From: a virus
DNA length: 25,169 nucleotides
Direction: 5' to 3' (one strand)
IMG/VR virus record: IMGVR_UViG_3300018428_000169
Location: 1 to 25,169 of that record
Shown: piece after piece, positions 7,686 to 15,630 of the stretch
Position numbering within the stretch: position 1 is the stretch's first letter
How the letters are laid out: each line of letters opens with the position of its first letter
The notes under the pieces: model-generated
What the model was told of the DNA's origin: nothing
The model's input: the letters and a program-made list of their open reading frames with translations, nothing else
Databases searched by the model: none
Made by a program: the position numbers and the translations under genes

Positions 7686-7693
7686 TATTTATC
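7686..7693 (-). promoter_or_regulatory. Late-promoter-like motif of the outer-membrane protein gene
   Basis: Minus-strand GATAAATA, 61 bases before the ATG of the beta-barrel gene. No TTGACA-type -35 box is placed correctly, so this looks like a phage late promoter. Confidence 0.55.
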
Positions 7694-7724
7694 ACCTTGG
7701 TTAAAATCTGTTACAGTTTTTGAT

Positions 7725-7934
7725 TTAGGTAAAAAATAAAGTTTTTGTATTACCTGCAATAATCATTATACAGGTAATAATGTGCAAGACAATCCAGAAA
7801 GTGCGTAACGCAAGAGCACTACGCACACTTTTCTGGGTGATCGGTAAAAATGTTGGTTCATCGTCATCTGTAATGCCTATTGGCATTCCAACAACTCTAG
7901 ACCAAGTTTTTAACCACGATCGTTGTCCGCTCAT
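7725..7934 (-). CDS. Small conserved membrane protein
   Basis: 69 residues. The soluble N-terminus (SWLKTWSRVVGMPIGITDDDEPTFLPIT) is followed by one transmembrane helix (TFWIVLHIITCIMIIAG). I recall closely similar small proteins in T4-like cyanophages, all of unknown function. The ATG overlaps the preceding stop as TAATG. It is the last gene of the nrdA-to-here gene run. Confidence 0.72.
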   Translation of the reverse strand: MSGQRSWLKTWSRVVGMPIGITDDDEPTFLPITQKSVRSALALRTFWIVLHIITCIMIIAGNTKTLFFT

Positions 7935-8110
7935 TACATTGAGTTCTTTTTCTCAATGATTTCTTTTCTGCGGTCTTTAGTAAGTTTACCAAGATCGCCA
8001 AGTGCTTTACGAGCTCTTGTTGCAGCCGCCTTTACACCTTTTTCTTCAAAAGTTGTATGTTCAGCTAGATAATTGTTGTACGCTTGTACAATTTCTTCAT
8101 GTGTTGCCAT
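7934..8110 (-). CDS. Small basic histone-H1-like phage protein
   Basis: 58 residues: MATHEEIVQAYNNYLAEHTT, then FEEKGVKAAATRARKALGDL, then GKLTKDRRKEIIEKKNSM. The middle (KG-K-AA-TRARKAL..L.KL.K.RRKEI) is the signature of small Hc1/H1-like phage proteins thought to bind DNA. It is helical and basic. The start ATG at 8110 follows GGAGACATT, and the stop TAA overlaps the next gene's ATG. A role in organising phage or host DNA is inferred from the family label only. Confidence 0.8.
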   Translation of the reverse strand: MATHEEIVQAYNNYLAEHTTFEEKGVKAAATRARKALGDLGKLTKDRRKEIIEKKNSM

Positions 8111-8136
8111 AATGTCTCCTATTATGATTTACAGTT

Positions 8137-8144
8137 TATTTAAT
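8137..8144 (-). promoter_or_regulatory. Weak late-promoter-like motif
   Basis: Minus-strand ATTAAATA in the 65-base gap between the PAAR and H1-like genes, 26 bases before the H1-like ATG. It shares the TAAATA core with the other sites but has two mismatches to TATAAATA. Confidence 0.35.
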
Positions 8145-8175
8145 GAAACCACGTCTTAAGGGGCTTTAAAAGTGG

Positions 8176-8436
8176 TTAGTCACCTACAAACACATCGCCA
8201 CTACCTGTGGCAGTGTGGCCACAATCAGCAACGTCTCCTATATTCACAACCGCTTTCTTATCTGCGCCTGCAAATACATTATTAGATCCTGCATTGATTG
8301 CATTTGTAGGATGACTTCCGTGACCTACAACGGTATCTCTGTCTACAATAATTTCTTCATTGTTAGCAAAGACTGTTGTAACAGAAGGAACTAGATCGCC
8401 TCCTGCTGTGTCATTATCTCGACTAATGCCAGGCAT
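8176..8436 (-). CDS. PAAR-repeat tail-spike tip protein
   Basis: 86 residues with the PAAR pattern: an N-terminal MPGISRDNDTAGG, then repeated Gly/His/Asn-rich short strands (RDTVVGHGSHP, AGSNNVFAGADKKAVVNIGD, ADCGHTATGSGDVFVGD). PAAR proteins form a small cone with a metal-binding tip that sharpens the contractile tail spike, as T4 gp5.4 does on gp5. The Cys and the spaced histidines could hold the metal. The length suits a single PAAR domain with no effector fused. The ATG overlaps the upstream stop as TAATG. Confidence 0.9.
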   Translation of the reverse strand: MPGISRDNDTAGGDLVPSVTTVFANNEEIIVDRDTVVGHGSHPTNAINAGSNNVFAGADKKAVVNIGDVADCGHTATGSGDVFVGD

Positions 8437-8723
8437 TAGGTGACAATTCCTGTTGTTTGTTCAATATATTGTTTACTAATTTCGTCAAGTGTTTTACCAA
8501 CAGTAAACACTTTAGTTTTATCAAAAGTAAAGGTCTGATCATTTGTTGTACTAAACATAAATGGTGCAAGGGCAAGTCCTTGCGCTCCCATTACAATAGC
8601 CATTGGCTTTCTAATTTTGTAATGAGTATCTGATTCTTCTTCTAGTCTACCTATAATTTCTTCACCAGTGCTAAGTTTTAAACTTACTGTATCACTGACA
8701 GCATATTTCTTTTCAATTAACAT
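8436..8723 (-). CDS. Conserved phage protein with Sm-like N-terminal region
   Basis: 95 residues. The start (VSLKLSTGEEIIGRLEEESDTHYKIRKPMAIV) has the strand-turn-strand form of an Sm/LSm-type small barrel, in which a G-E-E-I-I-G-R strand pair is common. The second half has QGLALAPFMFSTTNDQTFTF and a short C-terminal helix. I recall similar proteins beside nrd/glutaredoxin genes in marine T4-like phages, with no known role. RNA binding is possible from the fold alone but unsupported. Coupled to the glutaredoxin and PAAR genes by TAATG on both sides. Confidence 0.72.
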   Translation of the reverse strand: MLIEKKYAVSDTVSLKLSTGEEIIGRLEEESDTHYKIRKPMAIVMGAQGLALAPFMFSTTNDQTFTFDKTKVFTVGKTLDEISKQYIEQTTGIVT

Positions 8724-8989
8724 TATGATCCTACCTCAAAACCAGTTCCGTTGAAACCAGTATCTTCAATATATTTTAAAAGTTCTGTGTAACCGCCAAT
8801 GTTCTCTCCATTAATTTGGATTTGTGGTACACTCCGTGCGCCTGGTACAGCCTCTAATAAATCTTCTAACTGTACATCAGTACCTATCATCTTTACTTCG
8901 TAGTTAACATGTAAAGAATCTAATTTTGCTTTTGCTTTGTCACAAAATGGACAAAGCGGTTTACTCCATACTACAATACTACTCATCAT
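8723..8989 (-). CDS. nrdC: Glutaredoxin
   Basis: 88 residues with the thioredoxin fold of glutaredoxins: SIVVWSKPLCPFCDKAKAKL contains the active-site CPFC at residues 13-16, VPGARSVPQIQINGENIGGYTEL contains the cis-proline loop (SVPQI) and the glutathione-binding GG. It would re-reduce the ribonucleotide reductase and other disulfides in the cytoplasm. It follows nrdB with a 4-base ATGA overlap, supporting a role as the reductase's electron donor. Two adjacent ATGs could start it. Confidence 0.93.
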   Translation of the reverse strand: MMSSIVVWSKPLCPFCDKAKAKLDSLHVNYEVKMIGTDVQLEDLLEAVPGARSVPQIQINGENIGGYTELLKYIEDTGFNGTGFEVGS

Positions 8990-10089
8990 AAACTAAATCC
9001 TTTAAGTGACTCTTCACTTACGTCTTGTTTAATACCACCAATAACATAAGACTCAACTTCAGTCTCTTGTGGGGCTACCTGCAAGCCTGAACTACTCAAC
9101 CAATGGGTAGTCCACGGTAATGGGTTAGTGTTTACAGGTTGATCAAAGATTGCATCTAATCCTAATGCCTTCAATCTACGGTTAGCAATATACTCTACAT
9201 ATTGATTAAGTAGTGTTGCATTAAGACCAATCATTGACCCGTCTTTAAACAAGTACTCCGCCCATGCCTTTTCTTCTTCTACACAGGTGCGCCACATTTC
9301 GTATACTTCTTCCTTGCACTCCTTGGCAATCTTAACCATTTCTGGATCGTCTTTGCCGTTAGCCCAATTCTTAAGAACGTGTGTGCTTAGTGCCAAATGC
9401 TGTGCTTCATCCCTAGCGATAAGACTGATAATCTTAGCACTACCTTCCATTAGTTTTAGTTCTCCAAAACCAAATGTACAAGCAAATGATACATAGAAGC
9501 GAAGTCCTTCTAGGATATTTACATTCATCATAGCCAAGTAGAGCTTCTTTTTGACATCTTTCATGCTACCTTCTTTGCGATGCTGGAAAGCATCAGCGGC
9601 TTCAGTAAACGCATCATAGTTTTTAGTTACCGCGGTAGCACGTTTTAGAATCTCTTTATCATCTAAAATTGTGTCAAACACTTCAGAAGGGTCAGCGTAT
9701 ACGTTTTTCATAATATGTGTATAGCTACGTGAGTGTATTGTTTCAAAGAAGTCCCAAGTAACAATACATCCTTCTAGTTCAGGAAGTGAAACATGCGGCA
9801 AAAATGCTAGGCATGGACCACGTCCTTGGACACTATCTAATAGTGTTTGATATTTTAAATTTGCTGTAAAAATATGTTTCTGCTCAGGACGGAAGTTTGC
9901 ATAGTCTGCTCTGTCCTTTTGTAGAGAAACTTCTTCTGGTCTCCAAAAATATCCAAGCATGGTTTGGTTAAGTTTATCAAATACTGGAAATTTAAATACA
10001 TCATAACGCTGTGTATTTTGATCTGCTCCGAAGAACATATTCTGTTTTGTAAAGTCAACCTTATCCTGGTTGAATACTGTTTTAGCCAT
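8986..10089 (-). CDS. nrdB: Ribonucleoside-diphosphate reductase small subunit (class Ia)
   Basis: 367 residues. It builds the di-iron centre and tyrosyl radical used by NrdA. Ligands are all visible and spaced as in E. coli: Asp85 in YQTLLDSVQG, Glu116 and His119 in FFETIHSRSYTHIM, Glu194 in NILEGLRF, Glu228 and His231 in ARDEAQHL. The radical Tyr123 is present in SRSYTHIM, so this is a true class Ia enzyme rather than a Phe-type class Ic. The C-terminus DVSEESLKGFSL would dock on NrdA. AAGGA lies 9 bases before the ATG, and there is a separate promoter-like pair at 10117-10145. Confidence 0.97.
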   Translation of the reverse strand: MAKTVFNQDKVDFTKQNMFFGADQNTQRYDVFKFPVFDKLNQTMLGYFWRPEEVSLQKDRADYANFRPEQKHIFTANLKYQTLLDSVQGRGPCLAFLPHVSLPELEGCIVTWDFFETIHSRSYTHIMKNVYADPSEVFDTILDDKEILKRATAVTKNYDAFTEAADAFQHRKEGSMKDVKKKLYLAMMNVNILEGLRFYVSFACTFGFGELKLMEGSAKIISLIARDEAQHLALSTHVLKNWANGKDDPEMVKIAKECKEEVYEMWRTCVEEEKAWAEYLFKDGSMIGLNATLLNQYVEYIANRRLKALGLDAIFDQPVNTNPLPWTTHWLSSSGLQVAPQETEVESYVIGGIKQDVSEESLKGFSL

Positions 10090-10116
10090 TTTCTTTATAT
10101 CCTTATCTATGTAGCA

Positions 10117-10145
10117 ATACTACTATCTATCTTTCGTAATGTCAA
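10117..10145 (-). promoter_or_regulatory. Sigma70-like promoter for nrdB
   Basis: Minus strand TTGACA (10145-10140), 17 bases, TAGTAT (10122-10117; four of six matches to TATAAT). It lies in the 58-base gap between nrdA and nrdB. A separate promoter would let nrdB and glutaredoxin be made without nrdA. Confidence 0.55.
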
Positions 10146-10147
10146 GA

Positions 10148-12457
10148 TTAAATTGCACATGCTTCGCAATATTCATCATCTTCTTGACTTTCGGGCAATT
10201 CTGCCTGCAATGGTTGTGCAGGTGCCTCTTCTTCTATTTCACTAGGATCTGTTTTGTAATCGTAAGTATTTTGATAGTACGATGTTTTCCAGCCTAGTTT
10301 GTATGTGTTTAATAAGTCCCCAATCATTACACTCATCGGAACTTCGTTGTTTTCAAAATGTGTTGGATTGTAACTCCAGTTCCCACTAATCGCTTGGTCA
10401 AAGAACTTTTGCATGACAGCAACAACATTAATATAACCTTCGTTGCTTGGCATATCCCAAAGCAAACTGTAATAATTTTTTAGTGTCTGATACTGTGGAA
10501 CAATCTGCTTAAGAGGCCCTTTCTTTGACTTCTTAGTGGACAAGTAGCCTCTAGGTGGTTCAATTCCGTTTGTTGCGTTCGACACAACGGAGCTGCTCTC
10601 TGATGGCATCTGTGCGGACAAAGTTGAGTGCCTGAGCCCGTGTTCCCTAATGTCATTGCGTAAAGACTTCCAATCATAGTTTAACTTGTTAGGTACAACA
10701 GTATCCACATCTTTCTTGTAAGTATCAATAGGCAGAACGCCTGTGCTGTATTTAGTGCGATTAAAATACTCACACGCACCTCTTTCCTGCGCTAAATTGT
10801 TGCTGGCTTTTAATAGATAGTATTGGAATGCTTCAGTTAAATCATGCACTAATTTCCATGCTTCTTTATCTTCATACTTTACTTTATGCTTCGCAAGATA
10901 ATGTGCAAGCCCAATATATCCAATACCCAATGAGCGTCTTGCCTTAGTAGACTTTTCTGCAGCCAATATTGGATACTTTTGATAATCAATAATTTCTTCT
11001 AATGCACGAACAGCAAGATCACATAGTTCTTCTAGGTCATCTAGTGTTTTTAGTGTTCCTACATTAATAGCACTTAGAATACACAGAGCAATTTCACCTT
11101 CAGGATCATCAATGTGTTGTAGTGGCTTTGTTGGTAACGTAATCTCTTGGCACAAGTTGCTCATGTAAACAGTGTCCTTAAATGAGCTGTGTGTATTACA
11201 GTGATCTACATTCATAATGTATATACGACCGGTTTCAGCACGTTCTTTTACTAATGCACTAAACAATTCCATTGCTTTGATTGTTTTCTTTTTGATGCTA
11301 GTTTTGCGCTCATACATTTCATACATTTCTTTAAATGCTTCTGAGTCGCCAAAGTATGCTTCGTATAAACCTGGCACATCATGTGGTGAGAAAAGAGTTA
11401 TGTCACCACCAGATAACAACCTTTCGTACATTGTTTTGTTAAGTTGAATTGAATAGTCTAGTTTACGCACACGGTTGTCTTCTGTGCCTTTGTTGTTCTT
11501 TAGCACAAGGATGTCTTCAATCTCTTGATGCCAAAACGGGAAGTGTGTAGTAGCACTACCGCCACGCACACCATTTTGTGTGCAACATCTTACGGTTGAT
11601 TCGAACTTCTTGAGGAAAGGAATGATACCAGTGTGTGCCACTTCCCCGCCACGTATTTTGCTGTTAACCCCACGTATTCTGCCAGCATTAATACCAATGC
11701 CAGCACGTTGAGCTGTATAACGACCAATAGCCATATCACTAGCAAAAATACTATCCAGAGTATCGTCGCTGTCCACAAGAACACAGGATGCAAATTGCTT
11801 AACAGGCGTTCTAACCCCGGCCATGACTGGCGTTGGGATATTGATTTTAAAAAGTGAGGTCGCATCATAGTATCTCTTAACATAGTGCATTCTATCCTCT
11901 TTAGGATAGTTAGCAAATAGTGTTGCCGCAATCATCATATACATAAATTGTGGCGTTTCAAATATCTGTCCCGAACTTCTGTCCTGACACAAGTACTTAT
12001 CTACAACTTGTCTCAACCCTGCATAGGTGAAATTTTCATCACGCTTGTGTTTTATATAACTGTCTAGTATTTTTAATTCTTCATCAGTGTATAGATCCAA
12101 TATTTCTTTATCGTATACACCTCTACTAATATTCTTTTCAATCATATCACGTAAAGTACAATGTTCATATTGTCCAAACACATCTTTGTTCACACCGTAC
12201 GATAGAAGCCGAGCCGCCGCAAATTGATAGTTAGGATTATCAAGGCTAATTAAATCGTTTGCACTTCTAACTAGTATTTCTTGTATTTCTGCTGTACTCA
12301 TGCCGTCATAGAATTGTATATTTGCATTCATTTCAATTTGGCTACTACTCACTCCTGCCAAGTTTTCACAAGCAAATTCTACTACTTTGTGTATTTTTTC
12401 AATGTTAAGGGGTTCGTGATTGCCATTTCTTTTTATGATTTGAATGCCGTTGGACAT
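10148..12457 (-). CDS. nrdA: Ribonucleoside-diphosphate reductase large subunit (class Ia)
   Basis: 769 residues, close to the 761 of E. coli NrdA. It reduces ribonucleoside diphosphates to deoxy forms. Catalytic residues are present: Cys225 in FASCVLVD, the Asn434-Cys436-Glu438 trio in MSNLCQEIT, Cys459 in EIALCILSAINVG, the Tyr pair in TSYYQNTYDY for radical transfer, and a C-terminal CEACAI with two swinging-arm cysteines. An ATP-cone is recognisable at about residues 5-90 (IIKRNGNHEPLNIEKIHKVV), so allosteric control of overall activity may be kept. GGAGAACAAC precedes the ATG. No intron or intein interrupts it. Confidence 0.98.
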   Translation of the reverse strand: MSNGIQIIKRNGNHEPLNIEKIHKVVEFACENLAGVSSSQIEMNANIQFYDGMSTAEIQEILVRSANDLISLDNPNYQFAAARLLSYGVNKDVFGQYEHCTLRDMIEKNISRGVYDKEILDLYTDEELKILDSYIKHKRDENFTYAGLRQVVDKYLCQDRSSGQIFETPQFMYMMIAATLFANYPKEDRMHYVKRYYDATSLFKINIPTPVMAGVRTPVKQFASCVLVDSDDTLDSIFASDMAIGRYTAQRAGIGINAGRIRGVNSKIRGGEVAHTGIIPFLKKFESTVRCCTQNGVRGGSATTHFPFWHQEIEDILVLKNNKGTEDNRVRKLDYSIQLNKTMYERLLSGGDITLFSPHDVPGLYEAYFGDSEAFKEMYEMYERKTSIKKKTIKAMELFSALVKERAETGRIYIMNVDHCNTHSSFKDTVYMSNLCQEITLPTKPLQHIDDPEGEIALCILSAINVGTLKTLDDLEELCDLAVRALEEIIDYQKYPILAAEKSTKARRSLGIGYIGLAHYLAKHKVKYEDKEAWKLVHDLTEAFQYYLLKASNNLAQERGACEYFNRTKYSTGVLPIDTYKKDVDTVVPNKLNYDWKSLRNDIREHGLRHSTLSAQMPSESSSVVSNATNGIEPPRGYLSTKKSKKGPLKQIVPQYQTLKNYYSLLWDMPSNEGYINVVAVMQKFFDQAISGNWSYNPTHFENNEVPMSVMIGDLLNTYKLGWKTSYYQNTYDYKTDPSEIEEEAPAQPLQAELPESQEDDEYCEACAI

Positions 12458-12488
12458 GTTGTTCTCCTATCTTTCCTATTAAGTTTAA

Positions 12489-12496
12489 TATTTATT
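12489..12496 (-). promoter_or_regulatory. Late-promoter-like motif before nrdA
   Basis: Minus-strand AATAAATA, overlapping the end of the upstream gene and 31 bases before the nrdA ATG. One mismatch to TATAAATA. Confidence 0.42.
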
Positions 12497-12917
12497 GTAG
12501 ACGCGGCATGTGGTACACACGTTGCGAAATTACACTTTCGGGCAGATCTTTTTGGGCAATGTGCGTCTCTGGATCATAGCCAATTACTCTGTCTTTAAGA
12601 TGTAATAGATAGTAGGTTTCATTATTCTCTCTATCTATACAGATATGTATCTCTGCTTCTGCGTCAATAAAACGTTGTGTTAACTGTAAAGAATAGCACA
12701 TTCCTAATACGGTGCAAAACTCACAGTACTGGTTTTCGGATATCAGTTCCCAAGGTTGAGGCCATACCTTTTGATCCCAAGGGTCAGTATGAATGCTGAC
12801 ACGAGGAACTCGCTTGTATGCATCTATTACATGTTGAAAAGGGTCGGGGTGAGCTTCTAACTCTTCTCTAAAATCATGCCATGATTGAAGTCTTAATTCA
12901 TATGTGTCTTCAAACAT
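12492..12917 (-). CDS. Conserved phage protein of unknown function
   Basis: 141 residues. Rich in aromatic residues and in Asp/Glu/His (SWHDFREELEAHPDPFQHVIDAYK, DPWDQKVWPQPWELISENQYCEFCTVLG). It has a Cys-x-x-Cys (CEFC) and later strands (AEIHICIDRENNETYYLLHLKDRVIGYD) that could form a beta sheet. I recognise no family. It is four bases downstream of the tail-fibre gene and probably on the same transcript, so it could be a fibre chaperone or accessory protein, but this rests on position alone. Confidence 0.68.
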   Translation of the reverse strand: MFEDTYELRLQSWHDFREELEAHPDPFQHVIDAYKRVPRVSIHTDPWDQKVWPQPWELISENQYCEFCTVLGMCYSLQLTQRFIDAEAEIHICIDRENNETYYLLHLKDRVIGYDPETHIAQKDLPESVISQRVYHMPRLQ

Positions 12918-12921
12918 GAAT

Positions 12922-14523
12922 CTAGCTTCTAGATCTGATTTTAAATGTTAAATTCCCTGAATCAATTTGGTTAATATACTTAACCTGTGCCGACCATGCT
13001 GATTCTAATTGATTCAGAACCGCACTAAATTGCAAGCTCTCTCCAATTGAATCTAAGCCACTGATATCATATTCATCCATAACACTAACGCTGTTGTTCT
13101 CTCTATTTACAAATACTGTCAAAGTTCCTGATCTAGAAAAAACTCTACCTTGCACGTCAGTCTTATACCAATAGTCTATATCAAAAGACTTAGTGGTATC
13201 AGCGGGTAGTCTGAATAGTAATTGAGGTGTGCCAACTTGTGACAACTCTACCGATTCAGTATACCCGTGTTCGTAGAAAACAGGTCCTTCAACTTCTGGA
13301 ATAAATGGTTTAGTTACCAAGTACGCCTGATTAATACTAAGATTATATGTTCTATCGAACTCGTTGTCAACTGAAATATTGCCTGCTTCACCAAATTTTA
13401 TAATGCTGTGAGCAACTGTTGCTTCACTACCTCCGTTGTTACCAACGCTAGGTCCAAATCTACAATTAATCGTAGAGTTACGGGTTCCGTTCTCTATGTG
13501 TATCGCTTGCTGTTCAATGTTCTCAAAATAGCATTCTCTAATATTGTTATCAGTAGCATTTTCTTGGCCAATAGTTGGTGTTACACCAAACTCTATTGCT
13601 TTTGTAATATTAAAGAACTTACAAGAATCAATTTCGTTACGTGATATATTATGATTAGATTGAATTGCATACCCTGTTGATACAAATTCACAGTCTATAA
13701 AGCGATTAAATTCTGATCTCACAGCATTACTTTTACTTCTGATAGTAACAGAAGGGTTAGTTGCTGTGTTTGTTAATTTACTTCCTTCAAATTTAACGTT
13801 TTCAAAACGACTGTCTCTACAACTATTAAGAATCAACAATGTTCCGTCTTCTGATTCTGTTTGTAGGGTACAATCTTTTAGTGTAATATACCTTGCACTA
13901 TCTGCATAGGTTAGCAATGGATCTTCTATAGGTACAGCACTATTTAATGCGCCTGTATATGTAGAATTACTACTAATAGTTTTGAACATCGCAAAGTCTC
14001 CAGTTTTTATAAAAACTGTTTTTTCTTTGCCTGCACCTGCAATAGTTGCATATGGTGGTATGTGAACTGTATTACTTATTCTGTAAATGCCTGGTTCCAC
14101 ATGCAATACAACTCTGCTTTGCGGATTTGTTTTGTTTGAAGGATTTAGATAAAGTTCATATAGGGCTTTTTGTAATTGTGCTGTACAGTCAGAACCATCG
14201 CCTCTACAACCAAATGACCTTACACTTACAATATCATCTAGCCTTGCATTAAGGGTGCGTTCAATAACAACACCTTCGCCAGTATCAATATCGCCTCGTC
14301 TGTAAGAATATGTTCCTACTAGGTCAAAAAGGTTATCATGCTCTGTTAAAACCTTTGTATTGCCAACAGAAGGAGATCCTTCTGCTACTGAGCCATTACC
14401 AATGTAAAGTTCTTGGTTATCTACAGCCCAGCCAAATTCACCACCAGCAAGCTGTGGGATTCCTGATCCAGTATTTGCTTGTCCTCTACGAACTTGGATA
14501 CGACTGATTTGAACTACGGCCAC
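12922..14523 (-). CDS. Tail fibre/spike with pectate-lyase-like beta-helix
   Basis: 533 residues. The first 65 (ISRIQVRRGQANTGSGIPQLAGGEFGWAVDNQELYIGNG) match the small N-terminal domain seen in Mtd-like and many other phage fibres. After a linker comes the VRSFGCRGDGSDCTAQLQKAL motif that opens pectate-lyase-3 right-handed beta-helices. Repeating short strands with Asn ladders follow (SRFENVKFEG, EFNRFIDCEFVSTG, NEIDSCKFFNIT, NNIRECYFENIE, STINCRFG) to about residue 400, and a beta-rich C-terminus follows. It probably sits at a fibre or baseplate position and binds or cuts host surface sugars; no catalytic residues are assignable. GTG start at 14523 with GGAG 7 bases upstream. Confidence 0.85.
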   Translation of the reverse strand: MAVVQISRIQVRRGQANTGSGIPQLAGGEFGWAVDNQELYIGNGSVAEGSPSVGNTKVLTEHDNLFDLVGTYSYRRGDIDTGEGVVIERTLNARLDDIVSVRSFGCRGDGSDCTAQLQKALYELYLNPSNKTNPQSRVVLHVEPGIYRISNTVHIPPYATIAGAGKEKTVFIKTGDFAMFKTISSNSTYTGALNSAVPIEDPLLTYADSARYITLKDCTLQTESEDGTLLILNSCRDSRFENVKFEGSKLTNTATNPSVTIRSKSNAVRSEFNRFIDCEFVSTGYAIQSNHNISRNEIDSCKFFNITKAIEFGVTPTIGQENATDNNIRECYFENIEQQAIHIENGTRNSTINCRFGPSVGNNGGSEATVAHSIIKFGEAGNISVDNEFDRTYNLSINQAYLVTKPFIPEVEGPVFYEHGYTESVELSQVGTPQLLFRLPADTTKSFDIDYWYKTDVQGRVFSRSGTLTVFVNRENNSVSVMDEYDISGLDSIGESLQFSAVLNQLESAWSAQVKYINQIDSGNLTFKIRSRS

Positions 14524-14552
14524 TATATTCTCCTACATTAACTTTTATAATG

Positions 14553-14560
14553 TATTTATG
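14553..14560 (-). promoter_or_regulatory. Late-promoter-like motif of the tail-fibre gene
   Basis: Minus-strand CATAAATA, 29 bases before the GTG of the fibre gene, overlapping the stop region of the nuclease gene. One mismatch to TATAAATA, and a late gene is the expected target. Confidence 0.55.
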
Positions 14561-15236
14561 CTTGCATCTCATAATAAGAGTATACTCGTTTCCACCATTC
14601 TTCTTTCCACTCGTCAAATTCATCTGGCCATATGTCAAACTGTTGATATTCACCTGCTCTACTACACATAAACACATGTCCTTCGCGTATGTCTGTTCCG
14701 TGTACTTCATTATGTGCTATTGCATATGCTGTTAATTGTAGGAAATAGTCATAAACCCATTCTAGTTTCTTAGGTTTATTAGTTTGTTTAAAGTCCATAA
14801 TACACGGCTGACCTTTGTATTGTCCTACAAGGTCAGTTGTGCCTGCATAAATTCCTGGCACATACAACGGAACTTCACTACCCCATATTTCATCAACATC
14901 AACCATTGCATTTTCTTTAATTTGTGTTGCCATCATGTGCGCTTGTTGAGCGTAGGGATTACTACCTGGTTGAGGCCATTCACCTGTGTCAATATAGTCT
15001 TCAAGGTATTTGTGCATACGGGTACCAACACCGGCAGCTTCTGTTACAATCTCTTGTGCTTTTTGTTCACCCACCCTTTTTCGCCATGCAATTAGATGTG
15101 TTTTATCTTTTGTTGCGTCTAAGATAGTTGTTACACTTGCTACTGGTACACCGCCAGGTGCGGCATACTTACGTTTGCCGTTAACTTCAACTCGCTGAAG
15201 TTTTTCATATACAAATTTTTCGGTAATTAATGACAT
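14556..15236 (-). CDS. PD-(D/E)XK nuclease (RecB/Cas4-like exonuclease)
   Basis: 226 residues. Core motifs: GVGTRMHKYLEDY (the conserved His-bearing helix), YAGTTDLVGQYKG (catalytic Asp in TDLVG), IMDFKQTNK (D-x-K of the active site), then YFLQLTAYAIAHNEV (the Q-x-x-x-Y helix of RecB-like nucleases). I recall similar genes annotated as exonucleases in cyanophages and pelagiphages. It probably processes DNA ends during recombination or host DNA breakdown. The ATG at 15236 has AAAGGA 7 bases upstream, so it is preferred over an extension to 15269 that would run into the promoter at 15258-15286. Confidence 0.88.
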   Translation of the reverse strand: MSLITEKFVYEKLQRVEVNGKRKYAAPGGVPVASVTTILDATKDKTHLIAWRKRVGEQKAQEIVTEAAGVGTRMHKYLEDYIDTGEWPQPGSNPYAQQAHMMATQIKENAMVDVDEIWGSEVPLYVPGIYAGTTDLVGQYKGQPCIMDFKQTNKPKKLEWVYDYFLQLTAYAIAHNEVHGTDIREGHVFMCSRAGEYQQFDIWPDEFDEWKEEWWKRVYSYYEMQA

Positions 15237-15257
15237 GAATAGGTCCTTTAGATTATT

Positions 15258-15286
15258 ATTGTACAACAATAACTATGGAATGTCAA
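15258..15286 (-). promoter_or_regulatory. Sigma70-like promoter for the nuclease gene
   Basis: Minus strand TTGACA (15286-15281), 17 bases, TACAAT (15263-15258; five of six matches). The leader is only about 15 bases, enough to hold the AAAGGA ribosome site. Confidence 0.78.
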
Positions 15287-15287
15287 C

Positions 15288-15617
15288 CTATAAGTCGCTT
15301 AAATCAGTTGCTCTCTTTGCCATATCGCCTACTGTATCGGCAGAGCTTGGCTCAGTACTACCTAGTTGATCCATTGAGCTATCATTAATAGTTACCCCTT
15401 TAGGATCAAACTTAACTAGTTTCTGAAGTTGTGGATTAGTATCGTATGTTTCTTTGAATGTGTTATAATCAAACTGTGGCACGCCTGCTTTCTTCATATA
15501 GCCATTTAGACTATCCCAAGTGATAGTTGTGCCTGGTTTGATTGTTTTGATTATCTGAACTAAAGTGCCGGCTTCGTCTAAAGCTTCAGCTATCTTTTTT
15601 TTTGAATCAGTTAGATC
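15288..15617 (-). CDS. Downstream -1-frame ORF, probable C-terminal part of the scaffold-like protein
   Basis: Open frame beginning right at an A9 run and reading DLTDSKKKIAEALDEAGTLV, then QIIKTIKPGTTITWDSLNGY, then 69 more residues from MKKAGVPQFDY to RATDLSDL. The first internal ATG (15497) has no Shine-Dalgarno sequence, so an independent gene is unlikely. The frame joins the upstream 245-residue ORF if the ribosome or polymerase slips by one at A9, or if a near-repeat of 23 bases is collapsed. The joined product would be about 345-353 residues. Function unknown; it could be the genuine C-terminus of a head protein. Confidence 0.6.
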   Translation of the reverse strand, partial: DLTDSKKKIAEALDEAGTLVQIIKTIKPGTTITWDSLNGYMKKAGVPQFDYNTFKETYDTNPQLQKLVKFDPKGVTINDSSMDQLGSTEPSSADTVGDMAKRATDLSDL

Positions 15618-15630
15618 TTTTTTTTTGAAT
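15592..15630 (-). repeat. 16-base direct repeat containing two A9 runs
   Basis: ATTCAAAAAAAAAGAT occurs twice on the minus strand (15630-15615 and 15607-15592), spaced 23 bases start to start. The spacing is not a multiple of three, and the stop codon of the upstream ORF (15613-15611) lies between the copies. Confidence 0.95.

Noticed and set aside
7749-7778. Inverted repeat ATTACCTG/CAGGTAAT as a terminator of the nrd-to-membrane-protein gene run
   Set aside because: The stem lies inside the coding sequence, the loop is 14 bases and the T-rich stretch is not directly after it; weaker than the three accepted terminators.
15288-15497. Independent 69-residue gene starting at the ATG at 15497
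   Set aside because: No Shine-Dalgarno sequence before this ATG, and the same frame is open upstream to the A9 run, so it is better read as part of a longer product.
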